DNA of 64,000 nt from Pyrrhosoma nymphula. Its lineage: Eukaryota > Arthropoda > Insecta > Odonata > Coenagrionidae. Both the position numbers and the translations under genes were made by a program. Positions 47,298 through 57,720 of the stretch are shown in pieces. The stretch spans positions 7,239,941-7,303,940 of the forward strand of contig OY754339.1 in assembly GCA_963573305.1 (NCBI GenBank). The letters run 5' to 3'. Every line of letters begins with the position of its first letter. The stretch's first letter is position 1. The notes under the pieces are model-generated. The model was not told the origin of the DNA. It worked only from the letters and a program-made list of their open reading frames with translations, and ran no database searches.

Positions 47298-47880
47298 GGC
47301 AACATGACTCTTCATTTTTTCAAAACGCAATGAAACCCATTTTAAAAAATCAGAACTTCTTTTTTTAATGATGTAGGTACATATTTAAAGTTTTGTTTTA
47401 CACAGTTTTGAAAACCAAATCAGGTTAAATGACGCCCCTCGTTGTCCGTGTACACTGAGTAAGCCGATTTCTGGCGTATGTCATGGCCCTTACCAGCATA
47501 GCAGCGGTTATGTTGGCAATTTCTTCCCGGATGTTGGCCTTTTTCTTTTTTCCGAGGGTTTCTTGAAATCCCGCGTTTATGTCAACCATCCGAGGACCCT
47601 ACAACACCTGAAGGCCAACATCCGGGAAGAAATTGCCAACATCCGGGCAGAAATTGCCAACATATCCGCTGTTACGCTGGTAAGGGCCATGACAAACGCC
47701 AGAAATCGGCTTACTCAGTGTACATGGACAACAAGGGGCGTCATTTAACCTGATTTGATTTTCAAAAATGTGTAAAACAAAACTTTAAATATGCACCTAC
47801 ATTATTAAAAATATAAAAAAATTCTGATTCTTAAAACGGGTTTCATTGCGTTTTGAAAAAAGGAAGTTACGTTGCCTCAC
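47298..47880. mobile_element. 583-base palindrome built from a mariner-type transposon tail
   Basis: The left half and the right half are inverted copies from AGGCAACATGACTC at the left edge to GTTACGTTGCCT at the right edge. Shared blocks include AAAACGCAATGAAACCC, AAAGTTTTGTTTTACAC, GGCGTCATTTAACCTGATTT and GGTAAGGGCCATGAC. The centre lies about 47540-47620. Each arm encodes the same transposase tail (next entry). Confidence 0.85.
47563..47748 (+). pseudogene. Mariner/IS630-type transposase C-terminal tail, right arm
   Basis: The frame reads HPRTLQHLKANIREEIAN, then a second REEIAN-like unit (IRAEIANIS), then LVRAMTNARNRLTQC and a stop after RGVI. The order 'P-R-T-L-Q-E-L-K-x-x-I', 'I-x-x-E-x-L-x-R-V-M-x-N-x-x-x-R-L-x-x-C' is typical of the C-terminus of mariner-like transposases found in insects. 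The opposite arm encodes the same tail on the minus strand (about 47530-47440). The catalytic DDE part is absent. Family by remembered signature. Confidence 0.62.
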
Positions 47881-48719
47881 ACCCTGTATAAGAGTCAGCC
47901 ATTGTGAAAAAAGTCAGCGGCGTAGCGCGTGTCGGATCCGAATCCGCTGAGTAACGGTGTTCTTCATTGAAAACGCCGGTTCACGCCCGAAGTGAAGAAT
48001 CATTGTTGGACTCGAATTCGGAGCGATGATCTTCTCGATCGTCCGGAGTTCCGCTGTTCTGCGAGTGGCAAGACATTTGGGTGAGACGGATTGCTTAACC
48101 GTCAAAGCACGTTAAACTAAAGTACCTACTACTTCTACACAAAACCGCTAATTATGAATATTGCCTTTGAATTAAGGCAGCCATTTTTATCCACATTCGT
48201 TGTGTATCAATTTAGCATCCGAGTTAAGTAATCTATTTTTGCCGTCGGCGAAGGGAGCGTCGCGGATATATTTTCGTGGCGCCATCTTGAAATTCGTCGC
48301 CATGAATTAATGCGACTTTTCTTTAAATTTGTGGTGCACTTAGTGTCAGTACTGAAGAAAGGGCGATAAAGCAGAGACAGTGTGATATTAAACTCGTGTT
48401 TTTAAAGCCGATCGCCATTTCTGGATTTCATCATTAGTTTTGAAGAAATGTAATATTTATTCCAAAATTAGTGGTCAAGAATCAATTTTTGACACCTTAC
48501 GTTAAAATAGGCTTTACGCCCTGGGGTAAGTAAGCGTTGGGCGAATGCGGAGTTAAATATAGAAACCGTGGATGGAGGTCAAAACCTTCGGTTGTTTGAG
48601 AGGCTAATGGAGGTAATTTTTCTGTGTGTGGTCCGACCTTAACAAGGGGTTAAATTATTAATAACAGTCGCCGTAATGAAGAGCTTTGACATGCGTGCGA
48701 ATGCATGTCAGTGTTACAA

Positions 48720-48965
48720 ATGATGAACAATTCACAAGCTAAGGGAGCGCTGAAGATCATCTCAAGAAGAGTCTGCTAAACAGCCAGCCACTCAAGCTCG
48801 GATGGAAGAAAGCACTTGATTAAAACATGCACACGGAGCATTTTCTCATACGGCAGTAAAGTTAAGGACGATAACTAGAGTTGGACGGAATTGAAGGGCA
48901 ATGGAGATGTGGTGTGTCATCGAAGAATGTTGAAGGTGAAATGGAAGGAGAGTCACTAAGGGTTG
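48720..48965 (+). pseudogene. LINE family A fragment
   Basis: Similar to 8620-8830: AAGAGTCTGCTAAACAG versus GAGTCTGCTGACAG, GGAAGAAAGCACTTGATTAA, AACATGCACACGGAGCATT, GTGGTGTGTCATCGAAGAAT. Frames broken. Confidence 0.6.
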
Positions 48966-48969
48966 GGGA

Positions 48970-49960
48970 GAAATGATGTTTAATAATAATATAGTTTATT
49001 GTTCATAGATTTACATCCGATATGAACAATTTTCATGAATCACATTAGAGCTCAAAATACATTTGAATTTAGTGTGCAAAGCACCAATTTAAGGATAAAG
49101 TAATACAATTAAGTGAACGAAAAGAAAATGAAAACAACATGCCAAATGAATGGAATAAACATCATGAACAAAACACAATGTAGAATTTGGGATACGAAGC
49201 AAGTTCACACAATGAATTAAATATAAACAGGATTAAGTGTTTTGGTACAATAATTTGAAATGAATAACAATGGAAAAATAAACCAAAATATTACAATCCA
49301 TACATGATTATAAAGCATTGAAATGAGTAAAAACAGCTTATGTGGGGCAAGTTAGGTAAGAATATAATTTCTTTTTGAATTGGGGCAGCGATGAGGAATC
49401 TTTAATTGATTTAGGTAGGTAGTTCCAAGGTTGAGAGGCGGTAACGGTAAATGATTTATGAAATGTATAGAGGACCGATAATGTGAGTCATGTAGGTAGT
49501 TAGGGTCGGCTCTAGTAACTATATTTGGCAATATGGTTCTCTTATGGATAAAAGTCAATTATGTACTGTGGGTCATCGTGTTTGAGTAGGGAATACATGA
49601 AGCAGGCCAATTTGAATTTCCTTCTTGTTTTTATGTCCATCCAGGAGAGCTTGTTAAAATATGGGGTTGTGTGTGATGTTTAAGATAAATTATGCACTAG
49701 ACTAGGGACGCACTTATTCGAGACACTCTGCGACGTAACAACATCTCTGAAATTGTCATCGAAGGCTCGACGAATGTTGAGAATCAACGAGTAAGACCGA
49801 GGAAGCAGCTCATAAGCACACAGGCAAATTATGTGGGTTGTTGAAGATTCATGAAGGAGTGAAGTGGTTAGGGTCTGAGAAGGAGAATGGAGTTGAGTTG
49901 AGAGCTGTAGGAGACCAATATATTCGGAGTGTGGGCTCCGGATGATGAATGAGAGGCACA
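48970..49960. other. No recognised gene
   Basis: AT-rich. The minus-strand frames at 49352-49558 and 49680-50000 have low-complexity composition. The stretch to about 50400 may all belong to the Penelope-like fragment that follows, but I cannot show it. Confidence 0.35.
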
Positions 49961-49966
49961 TCGATG

Positions 49967-50383
49967 TCAGCGTGGATTCGTGCCGATTATGAATGGGCAA
50001 ATTTTTATTGTCTTATTGGAGCGCTTTATTCCTATATGTTGGAGCTGTTTATTCTTGAGGTCTGTGCGGGGGATCCATTTATTTGGTTCATTCCATTTTC
50101 CGGTAGCTTCTTCACAACTTTCTTGCTTGGTACACGACGTTTCACTCCACGTCCACGATGCATCTTCAGGTCGTATATTTCCGTTGCATTTTGGCTTCCA
50201 TGCGAGGATATATTGTACATAAGCGGTATCTGGCTGCCCAGGGGAATTCTGATTGGCTGTCTTGCTGTGTGTTTTTTTCCGAGCTCCCTGATTGGCTGTT
50301 CCGTAAAGCGGTGCAAGTAATCTCTTCCACGTCGAGATGAAGGTGTAACCACCCGCCCGGTTGAAGTTTTTTGAGTTCTTCAC
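49967..50383 (-). pseudogene. Possible Penelope-like element tail with a hammerhead-like motif
   Basis: The minus-strand frame (138 codons) begins SKNFNRAGGYTFISTWKRLL. This resembles the 'N-F-N-R-E-D-G-Y/F-x-L-S-x-A-W-x-P-L-L' stretch that commonly follows the coding part of Penelope-like elements. The rest of the frame is Asn/Lys/Thr-rich without a domain. A hammerhead-like motif lies inside it at 50131-50175. Assignment depends on memory of the motif and on the ribozyme-like sequence; it is an inference. Confidence 0.45.
50131..50175 (-). ncRNA. Hammerhead-like motif lacking helix III (candidate)
   Basis: Minus strand: ACGAC, CUGAAGA, stem-loop beginning UGCAUCGUGGACGUGGAGU, GAAAC, GUCGU. 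The outer ACGAC and GUCGU pair over 5 bases. There is essentially no helix III, as in the reduced Penelope-associated variants. Helix II pairing is weaker than at the other loci. Confidence 0.35.
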
Positions 50384-50521
50384 TATCTGTTATGCTTCTC
50401 TAATGAGTCTGAGAAAATAACGATTAGCTATAGTATTAAATCATATACGTACCTACAATTTGCATTTTTCCAGAGGAGTCTAACTACCCGTTTCAGCTCA
50501 CCAAGTCATATTCAGGTATAC

Positions 50522-51072
50522 AAGGTCTTGGCGGTTGGAGCGATTATTTTTTAAATTTACATTTTTGCGTAAAATTTTGCATGCGTGTTCTAATTAGCGA
50601 TATCTATCGATAAAAATGAAAAGTAATGCATTGTGCCAATTTGGTTTTTGGCAATTCAAAGATATTTAACACGCAACCTTGTGGCACATGACATTTATTT
50701 CGTAATAATTCGATTACAGATGCACATATTTTCTTCTAAATGCGAAATAATAAATTTCTCACGATTATAATTTTTATTGGCAAATATCAAGGTGTCATTC
50801 CGAGTCCAATATTCGAAGAAAAAACATTTCAATACAATGTCATCGTAACTTCGAATACCGCGCCGAAAACTCAAGTCATAACATGTTTTAACTAAGGAAA
50901 AAATAAAAATATAACTCTTGTATCATTTCCATTACTTTATGTGTGTTGAGTTCCAACTCATAAACATGAAATTTATATGTGGTCGAAGAATTTTATTTCG
51001 ACTTAACTTTTAAAAAATATTAAAATGTGGACTCAATGGACCACGATTAGGCACTGCTCCAGCCGCCTTAAA
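50522..51072 (+). mobile_element. MITE family B copy, near full length
   Basis: Left end CTTGGCGGTTGGAGCGATT, right end GCACTGCTCCAGCCGCCTTA, inverted to each other. The interior carries all family signatures (GCGATATCTATCGATAAAAA, GGCAATTCAAAG, AATATCAAGGTGTCATTCCG, ACCGCGCCGAAAACTC). Confidence 0.85.
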
Positions 51073-51179
51073 GATCTGTGAGTTAAAACTTGTAGTAGAA
51101 ATAAAAATCCTGTGGAAAAGTGCGAACTGTATTTGAATTAATGTGGATTCCTTTCTCTAAATCAAGCGTGATTCTGTTG

Positions 51180-52300
51180 AAACGATTAGCTATGTTGGAG
51201 TTGGGGCGAGATCACGGTTCTTCATAACGCGTGCGCTCGCGTTATCGTTATTTTGCAAAAGCGCTCTTGGGAGAGAAAACGTGATCTTCATTCGTCAAAT
51301 TTGGTCAGTTGCTATGAACCTATCAAGTTGCTGCATTGATGGAGTGCGTTCATAGGACAGTAATTGTGTGAGCATTGAGCTGCAATGAAGTCGTTTGCGT
51401 TTTGGATAACGATAACGACGAAGCGAAAGGAGGAACCGCTATCCCACCCCTGTGATTATTTTATTATTTTTAAAACTGTTTGGAGGAAATGTGTTGGAAA
51501 CTTTTTTCCACGTCGATCTTCCTCCCGCATAAAAAAACCCTTCCTCCCGCCTAAAAAAAAACCCTTCCTCCCACATTGAAATAATCGCCTCTTTGCGAAC
51601 CAATTCGCGAACCGCGGTCCCATTTTTAGAGTCCCCGATTCGCAGTTTACTCGAGTGCCCTCCCCCCCGGCTCTGCCACCCTTCCCATTTGCGAAGTCTG
51701 CGAAACCCTGCTGCTGCTGCTCACTTGCCCCGCGCAACGTGGCAAGGGATTGGAAGAAGACGGGCGACGGCGCACAGTGGTCCAGATTCCAAATCTGACT
51801 GGACAAAATTGTCTGTGAAGGGCATTGCGTGTTGATAGTGATTGTCTCGTCTTGTATGATGTTAAAACGTTTACTAATGCCATTTGACATAAGTTTACAA
51901 ATTTTATACAAATATTAATTTTTTTATTACAATATTATTTAACTCGCTGTCTCTATGGCGAGTGAAATTTTGGAACCATGAAAAGTTTGGATTTCAATGT
52001 ATATAAAATTTTCATTACACTAACAAATCAGAATGTTAATCTACTGAGGGATGACGCGGCGGTCCGCCCAGCATCCCGAAGACGTCAGATGGATCCCGCA
52101 AGGCCCTTCCACCGCTCTCATACCCCCCATTCGTCATCCTCTTCCTTCGTCATCTCCAATATCACCCGGATTGAACGCTTCGATCTGTTCCTAGCATTGA
52201 TCAAAGACGGGTCCGGTTTACAACTCAACACGATTGGAACTAGCAGCTCGAGCCGCCGAGAATATTCCGCCAAGATGAAAGTCCCGTAAATATACTGCAC
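51180..52300. other. Two GC-richer patches with unassigned frames
   Basis: 51590-51800 and 52050-52290 are well above background in GC. A minus-strand frame of 151 codons (51456-51911) overlaps plus-strand frames; 51978-52289 (plus) ends SSSSRREYSAKMKVP. No recognised domain, no clear splice pattern. Could be decayed transposon or unrecognised exons. Confidence 0.25.
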
Positions 52301-53421
52301 AGTTTCAGGCGTGACTTGGTGGATCTGCATGTTTACGTAAAAATAAAATAAAAATACTTTGTGTATATTCCTCACACTAATATTTAATCCACCGACACGA
52401 GTTCCGCCTACTCCGTTGACTTTTTCAGGGTAAAAGTTACATAAATAATTATCGGTAAATTGAAAAAAAAAACTCAATATCGTTTCATTCTTCGTTTACA
52501 TGATGGTGGAAACGGAAATCGTTTATCTCTCACCACGCGATCACCATTTTGTTTTGAAGATTAGCCTTCATCGGCTTTTTCAAAGGAAGTAAATAATGAT
52601 GAGGGAGAGATAAACGTCACGTGTTACCGTAAGGAAGCAGATGGTTGTATTTAGCTGTGGTTACGAGTGAATTCGAGGGATGATTAGTATTAATAGCATA
52701 AATACTTTTCACTATAAGAAGTTTAACATGTAGAGATTTACAAACCGTATTGGATAAATGCAGGTCGATGGGGAAATGGTTAAGGGGAAATGTAGGTCAA
52801 TGAAATGTCAGTCATCATGTGCTCCTGTTGCTTCATAAACCTTAGATATTCTCAGCGTAAATATATTCTAAGCAGAGTTCTTACTTCTTAACAGGTATTC
52901 ATCAGACGTGTTCACTGATTTTTACTCGGACAACCTCGCTAATACTAATCACGGGACAATAGAATCCTTAAGCGAAGTTTAATTATTTTTTTGAGTGAAG
53001 CCAAGTGTCATTTGAACTGATTTTAATGCTAAGATTCAAACTTAATAATTGTGTAGTCGTAATTGAGAATGAAATTAGAAGGTGTCACATGACGCTTGGG
53101 GTGACCAATATAATCCGGAATATGATCCTCACGGACACCTCTTTAGTCCGAGGTTCATGGATGGCACCAAAACGTTCCTCTTCCCCACCGACTAATGGTG
53201 GCTCTATCGTCAAGGGACAAAAATCCAACACTAATCTTGTACTCCACACACACACACATATCGCTTAAAATTGAAAATGATGGAGGATTTGATCGCAACA
53301 GATATCTTTAGTGCACACCAACGTTTACATTTATTTATGCATCTTTGGCGTGTATTAAAAAATTGTTCTTTTTCAAATTATCAGTATTTTTTCTAATTTG
53401 AACGATTTAAGAGATCATGGA

Positions 53422-53540
53422 ATTCAGGCTTTTGGTTCTGCGATTAATTGTTTAGTATTAGGCAACAGGTTCGCCGTGCTATGCTGCCGGCTTCGTCGGG
53501 CTTTTAAGAACAACAACGGTCTTTTTTAAAATAAATAAAT
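53422..53540 (-). mobile_element. Penelope-type end fragment, relative of 46921-47244
   Basis: On the minus strand it shares TTTATTTATTT, then CCGGCAGNATAGCACGGCGA, CTGTTGC and TTAATCGCAGAA with 47100-47190. A hammerhead-like motif lies at 53461-53501. Confidence 0.55.
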
Positions 53541-53616
53541 AAACAATTCCAGCAGTTGATGATTTTGAAAATTAAAAACCATCAACTGCTGGAATTGTTT
53601 GTTTATTTATTTTAGG
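53532..53616. repeat. Near-perfect hairpin, arms about 32 bases
   Basis: AACAATTCCAGCAGTTGATG pairs with CATCAACTGCTGGAATTGTT, extended by AT-rich AAATAAATAAAT against ATTTATTTATTT. Loop 18 bases. It adjoins the fragment at 53422-53540. Confidence 0.88.
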
Positions 53617-53769
53617 CGTGATGTTGTATTTTTGTGATAGTATTTTGACAGCAGGCGGCCTATAGAAAGAAAATGGGCCCCCAGTAAGTGTTGCTGAATG
53701 TCCTATTCATATACTAGAGAAAATTGGGGAAAATCATGGGAAATTATAATGAACTTGTCAATGGATTGA

Positions 53770-53915
53770 AGAGGTGGAAGGCAAGTTGGGATTTTGCGTT
53801 TGGCTCAGAAGGCTCGAGTCAGGATAGCGGATGGAGAATTATTAGTGTTGGTTAGTGGGGAGTTGGAGTGGACTGCCCGTTGTCGCCATTTCTGTTCAAC
53901 GTTTTTGTTTAAGAG
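53770..53915 (+). pseudogene. LINE reverse-transcriptase fragment
   Basis: GGACTGCCCGTTGTCGCC at 53870-53887, followed by ATTTCTGTTCAACG, corresponds to the conserved RT block 'G-V-R-Q-G-C-P-L-S-P-x-L-F-N' with one or two frame-breaking changes. Short and dead. Confidence 0.5.
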
Positions 53916-54149
53916 ATGGTAAGAAAATTCTGGCGAAGAATTTTATACGAATCATGGTATTACACATGGTATTTTACATTCTGCATTATTATGTATTTTG
54001 TATTATCGAACACTTTTGAGCCTGAACACTTTAAACCACAAACTGAGTATAATGTAGGAAGGCATACACACAAGTGGGTGAACTTTGAACCATGGAAATT
54101 CATTTGACTTGACCGGGATTCCCTCCAGGATGTCCCAATTTCCGGTCAG

Positions 54150-54268
54150 TTGGTATCAGCTGGTTACACAGCTTGGCCGGCCTCGTTGGGGTAAAGTCCT
54201 CGCCTGCCAATCCGAAGGTCGCGGGTTCGAGTCCCGCCTGGCCACGTTCCACCCGCCCAGGGCATGGA
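54150..54268 (+). mobile_element. tRNA-derived SINE, left part (right part 55183-55290)
   Basis: The tRNA-like head lies at 54174-54244. The element is split by a hAT insertion; the right part continues GGCATGGATGTTTGTGATTG, TTGTAAGAGAGAACC and ends in AATAAAGACGCAATTATT and (ATT)n at 55264-55280. The 3' ATT repeat tail is typical of SINEs. Confidence 0.78.
54174..54244 (+). other. tRNA-like head of the SINE
   Basis: 71 bases. TGGCCGG and CTGGCCA form a 7-base-pair acceptor stem with one G-T pair. GTCGCGGGTTCGAGTCCCGC gives a T arm with a canonical B box. The D and anticodon arms are distorted and no 5-base anticodon stem is clear, so I call it SINE, not a tRNA gene. Confidence 0.7.
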
Positions 54269-55182
54269 CAGGGCTGCAAGTCGGTCATTATTACCATCAT
54301 TGGTCATTATTTCTGATATTGGTCATTAAAAGTCATTATTATGCTACAAAGGCAACTAAAAGTCATTATTATACCATATTTACTTGCATATAGGACGAGG
54401 TTTTTTGTCAATTTTATCCGCTTGAAAAATCGTGGTTGTCCTATGTGTGCGAGCGAAGGATTCTTTGGTGTTTTTTTTGGGTTAGTGTCAAGGTCGAAAT
54501 CAAAGTCACCTTCGTTGGATGGTGGGATAATAACATTGTATGACGGGTGACTTGTCGCTATTTTTGACTCTGTGTTCTTGACTTTGTTCTTCTAGTCTGG
54601 AAAACGTGTCTGATGTAATCACATTATATTTATCACTCAACGAAGTAAATATTTTATTTTACTGTTTTGTTACCGTGCGTTTCTAGTCAGGAAGTACGTG
54701 CAAGTTATTTTTTTTGGAAAGTAAGAGTTTTTTTATTTTGCATTACATTCATGTGAATAAAGCTTTATTTGACACATTTTTTAATACTTCGTTCAATTGC
54801 TTTCCCTCTTCAAAGGCACGATATGTACCAGGAAACATCAGAACCCTGCATTCTCTGCCCACTCCCCAAATGGCGGCTGACTGGACCCTAAAAATCCCTT
54901 GCAATGCGCGAATTGAAGACGCGCGAGTACAAGATATGTGTTTGAATCGCGCATTTTACGGAATTTCATTGCTTAGTCGGCCAGTTGGCCGCCAGTTTGC
55001 GAGTTGGCGGAGAATGTAGGACTCTAGGAAACATATGCTCAAGTATGTTTGGCCGGTTTCAGTAAGGTTTTGGTTGTATTTGGTCATTTTTGGTCATTAT
55101 TTGGTAAGTATTTGGTCATTATTTGGGAAAAAATAAGTCATTTTTCCATTAAAACCAACCGGTAGGACCACTTGCATCCCTG
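54269..55182. mobile_element. hAT element, 914 bases, non-autonomous, exact 8-base duplication
   Basis: Left end CAGGGCTGCAAGTCGGTC, right end (inverted) CAGGGATGCAAGTGGTCC. GGCATGGA flanks both sides exactly (54261-54268, 55183-55190). Direct repeats of GGTCATTATT occur close to both ends. The interior shows no transposase. It cuts the SINE in two. Confidence 0.93.
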
Positions 55183-55290
55183 GGCATGGATGTTTGTGAT
55201 TGTTTTAAGTTTATTGTAAGAGAGAACCTAATGGTCCTGAATACGCCTGATTAAATAAAGACGCAATTATTATTATTATCATTACCAAGC
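55183..55290 (+). mobile_element. tRNA-derived SINE, right part
   Basis: Continuation of 54150-54268 after the hAT insertion, ending in a short ATT repeat. Confidence 0.72.
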
Positions 55291-55616
55291 CATCTTCATT
55301 CAAGACGAATTTCATTTACGGGGATTTACTCGAACAAGATGTTCTTGTATCAATATGTCAAGGTCCTTGATGTCAATAATAATGTAGGAATTTCAGATGT
55401 GAGTGTGGAGTAGAACGGAGGAGATGCAAGAGGTTGCAGATGGAGGAGCTCAGATAGAGGAGGCAGAGTTGGTGGAGCGGTTTTATAATCGTGGTTGGTT
55501 TTCTGAAAATGTTGGTAGAGGGGAGAATTTAGGTGTGCAGGAAAGAGGGGAATATAGACTTTCTAAATGATGAGATGTTGGGAGTTAGGAATTGATTGAC
55601 TGAACGGTAATTGAGA

Positions 55617-55850
55617 ATGGGTTGGTGTGGTGACTAGAATGCAGACTTCCCATCTTGAAGGCCCAGGTTAGAATCCCGGCGGTGGCGAAGATCATTCAGT
55701 GGAATTCCCGATCTGTACTGAAGTATCTTGTGAAGAGTAGGTACTTCAAGTGAAGTAATCCGTCCGTCGGATGGGTCGTTTAACTGTGGTCCCCTTGGCG
55801 CCTTGCGTTAAGATGCCAGCGCCGGATTTCTCTCCAGCCTCAAAAAAAAA
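55617..55850 (+). mobile_element. tRNA-derived SINE, family S1
   Basis: GGGTTGGTGTGGTGACTAGA (A box), CAGGTTAGAATCCCGGCGGT (B box), GAGTAGGTACTTCAAGT, AATCCGTCCGTCGGATGGG, GTTTAACTGTGGTCCCCTTG and CCAGCGCCGGATTTCTCTCC. Same order as the 15700 and 40385 copies. Confidence 0.78.
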
Positions 55851-56220
55851 ATCCTCTGGTCTCCTTGGGATGATGGAAGGATGGATATGAATGAAGTTAC
55901 AATGGAGTTACTTCCGGTGATTTGGAAGAGAGACATTTCAATCGCTACCCTAGGAGAAACGCCGTATCGAAGTACGTGGAGAAAATGAAAGGCAGAGTGT
56001 ATTTCTCATCGAGGAGCTATGGAAAATGTTAATTCGTGAGAGTTCAGGAATTCAGCTTCTTTATAAAGGTACCCTTGAACGCACTTGGAAGTCTCTGCTG
56101 CATGATTTGAGTGTCAATTTGATTGATGGCCTATTTATTTATGCGCCGATATTACCAGAATCATTTTCATCAATGCGTCATCTTCGGCGCTGTGCTGCTC
56201 AAGCGAAGGTGGGTGGTAGG

Positions 56221-56795
56221 CATGGGCGGTATTAAAATAAAATACCGACATTCTTTCGACGATCATTTGAAAGCAATAATTGTACTACGGTCGTACTTAT
56301 ATGTTACCGGTGTATCGGTACTAGCGTCATTATTTTAAGTAATTTTTAAAATACAAATTTTTTGCGCTTATAAAATAAAATATCCGGTAATGATGTGCAT
56401 TGTTACACCGTATCGCGAGCACTTTGGATATCTGAGAAAAAATGTGTAAAACATAAAGTGGGAAATAATATGTGTGTTTCCGCTGACATGATTTTGTACA
56501 CTGAAAACAGACACTTGTAAATTCAAATCACGTATACGTCACTGGCGGTGATATGCGTGATGTTATTGCGTGAGATTATGACAGATTAATAACTAAGGAA
56601 ATCAAATAAGTAATTATTTTTTTGTGATATGGCTGTACAACTCTCGTAAAATGTTATGTTTTGAACAGCGGTTGCTCCCAATTTATTGCTAAAGGTACCT
56701 TACTGTAATACCACTTAATGGTACTACCTGATAATACTGGATTGACAAAGAAATAATACCTGGTCGTACCGAATAATGGTATTTTTTGTCCATCC
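56221..56795. mobile_element. hAT MITE, imperfect ends and 6/8 target duplication
   Basis: The left CATGGGCGGTATT and the right AATGGTATTTTTTGTCCATC give a weak inverted repeat (the right end inverted starts GGATGGAC). GTGGTAGG precedes and TTAGTAGG follows. The interior has several ATACCG or GGTAC motifs near both ends. Call is moderate. Confidence 0.5.
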
Positions 56796-56875
56796 TTAGT
56801 AGGTTACTTTTCCTGAATACTCTTCATGTTGATTTTGAATTCAAATCAATGAGTGTGGCATGATACTCTTATAAT

Positions 56876-57059
56876 CCTCTCGCTACTGGCTTGACATCCT
56901 TGAGATACCCGGGTCGAGTCCCGGGTGTATATTGGAGACTTGTTTGTGCCGTACAAGGTTGCGGTGGGAAGAAGAACTTTAAGAACAATACTCGTCCCAT
57001 CGGATGGGACGTAATAGTCGCAAAAGGAGCTATAATCGAAGGAGCATTAACCCCACGGG
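56876..57059 (+). mobile_element. tRNA-derived SINE, diverged, interrupted by a hAT element
   Basis: CGGGTCGAGTCCCGGGTG is a B box in T-arm context. The body includes CATCGGATGGGACG, as in family S1. It is followed directly by the hAT element starting at 57060; a possible continuation after 57720 is not clearly recognisable. Confidence 0.5.
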
Positions 57060-57720
57060 TAGGGCTGGGCGGCGTTTTTCCATTATATTGCTTCCAATAT
57101 CAATATTTTTAAATATCGGGATTCCAAAATCACAACTTTTGAACGACCAATACAAATATCCTGCATTGGATATTGGAAAAACCAGTATTTGTAATTGGAA
57201 TATTTTATAATTAAGAACCAATATTTCCAATTTCAATATTGAATAATGGATTACCAATATTAAAAATTCAAGTATTGAATATTGAATGAACCCGGCGAGG
57301 AGGGTGTGGTCGGAGAGAGCGTATCCTAATCTTTGAAAACAGACGGCGCGCGTGGTACTCAGTGCAGCACTTCCTTTTCCACCATTATTCATAGCAATTA
57401 CCTACTGGGGAAAAGAAGCTTTCGTTGCTTTTCTTGTTTTATTAACAGACTTTCACATAGTTAACACTGGCAGCATTTGAAAACCATTGCAAGCCAGAAA
57501 ATTGTACCTGTTAATATTGTTATATTCAATATTTTCCAATATACCAATATTTCATTTTTTCATTATTTTCAATTTTACAATATTTTCAATATTACAATAT
57601 GCCTATATGCCAATATTTTCCAATATTTCATAGTCCAGTACAGGTTATTGATATTAGTCGATTTTCAATATTTTAAGATATTGGTTATTGATATTGGGGT
57701 TCAAATACCGCCCAGCCCTA
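57060..57720. mobile_element. hAT-type element with AATATT-saturated subterminal regions
   Basis: TAGGGCTGGGCGGCGTTT at the left and ATACCGCCCAGCCCTA at the right are inverted repeats with 13 perfect terminal bases. The terminal type (TAGGGxTGGGCG) is known from hAT elements. AATATT or near variants occur dozens of times in both subterminal regions but not in the central GC-richer 150 bases. No target duplication was found. Confidence 0.75.

Noticed and set aside
51456..51911. Minus-strand frame of 151 codons
   Set aside because: It lies in a GC-rich patch with overlapping frames on both strands; the residues are low-complexity (Gly, Arg, Lys, Phe) and partly from A-rich/T-rich duplications at 51530-51575.
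54174..54244. Functional tRNA gene
   Set aside because: Acceptor and T arms pair, but the D and anticodon arms do not, and a SINE body with an ATT tail follows.
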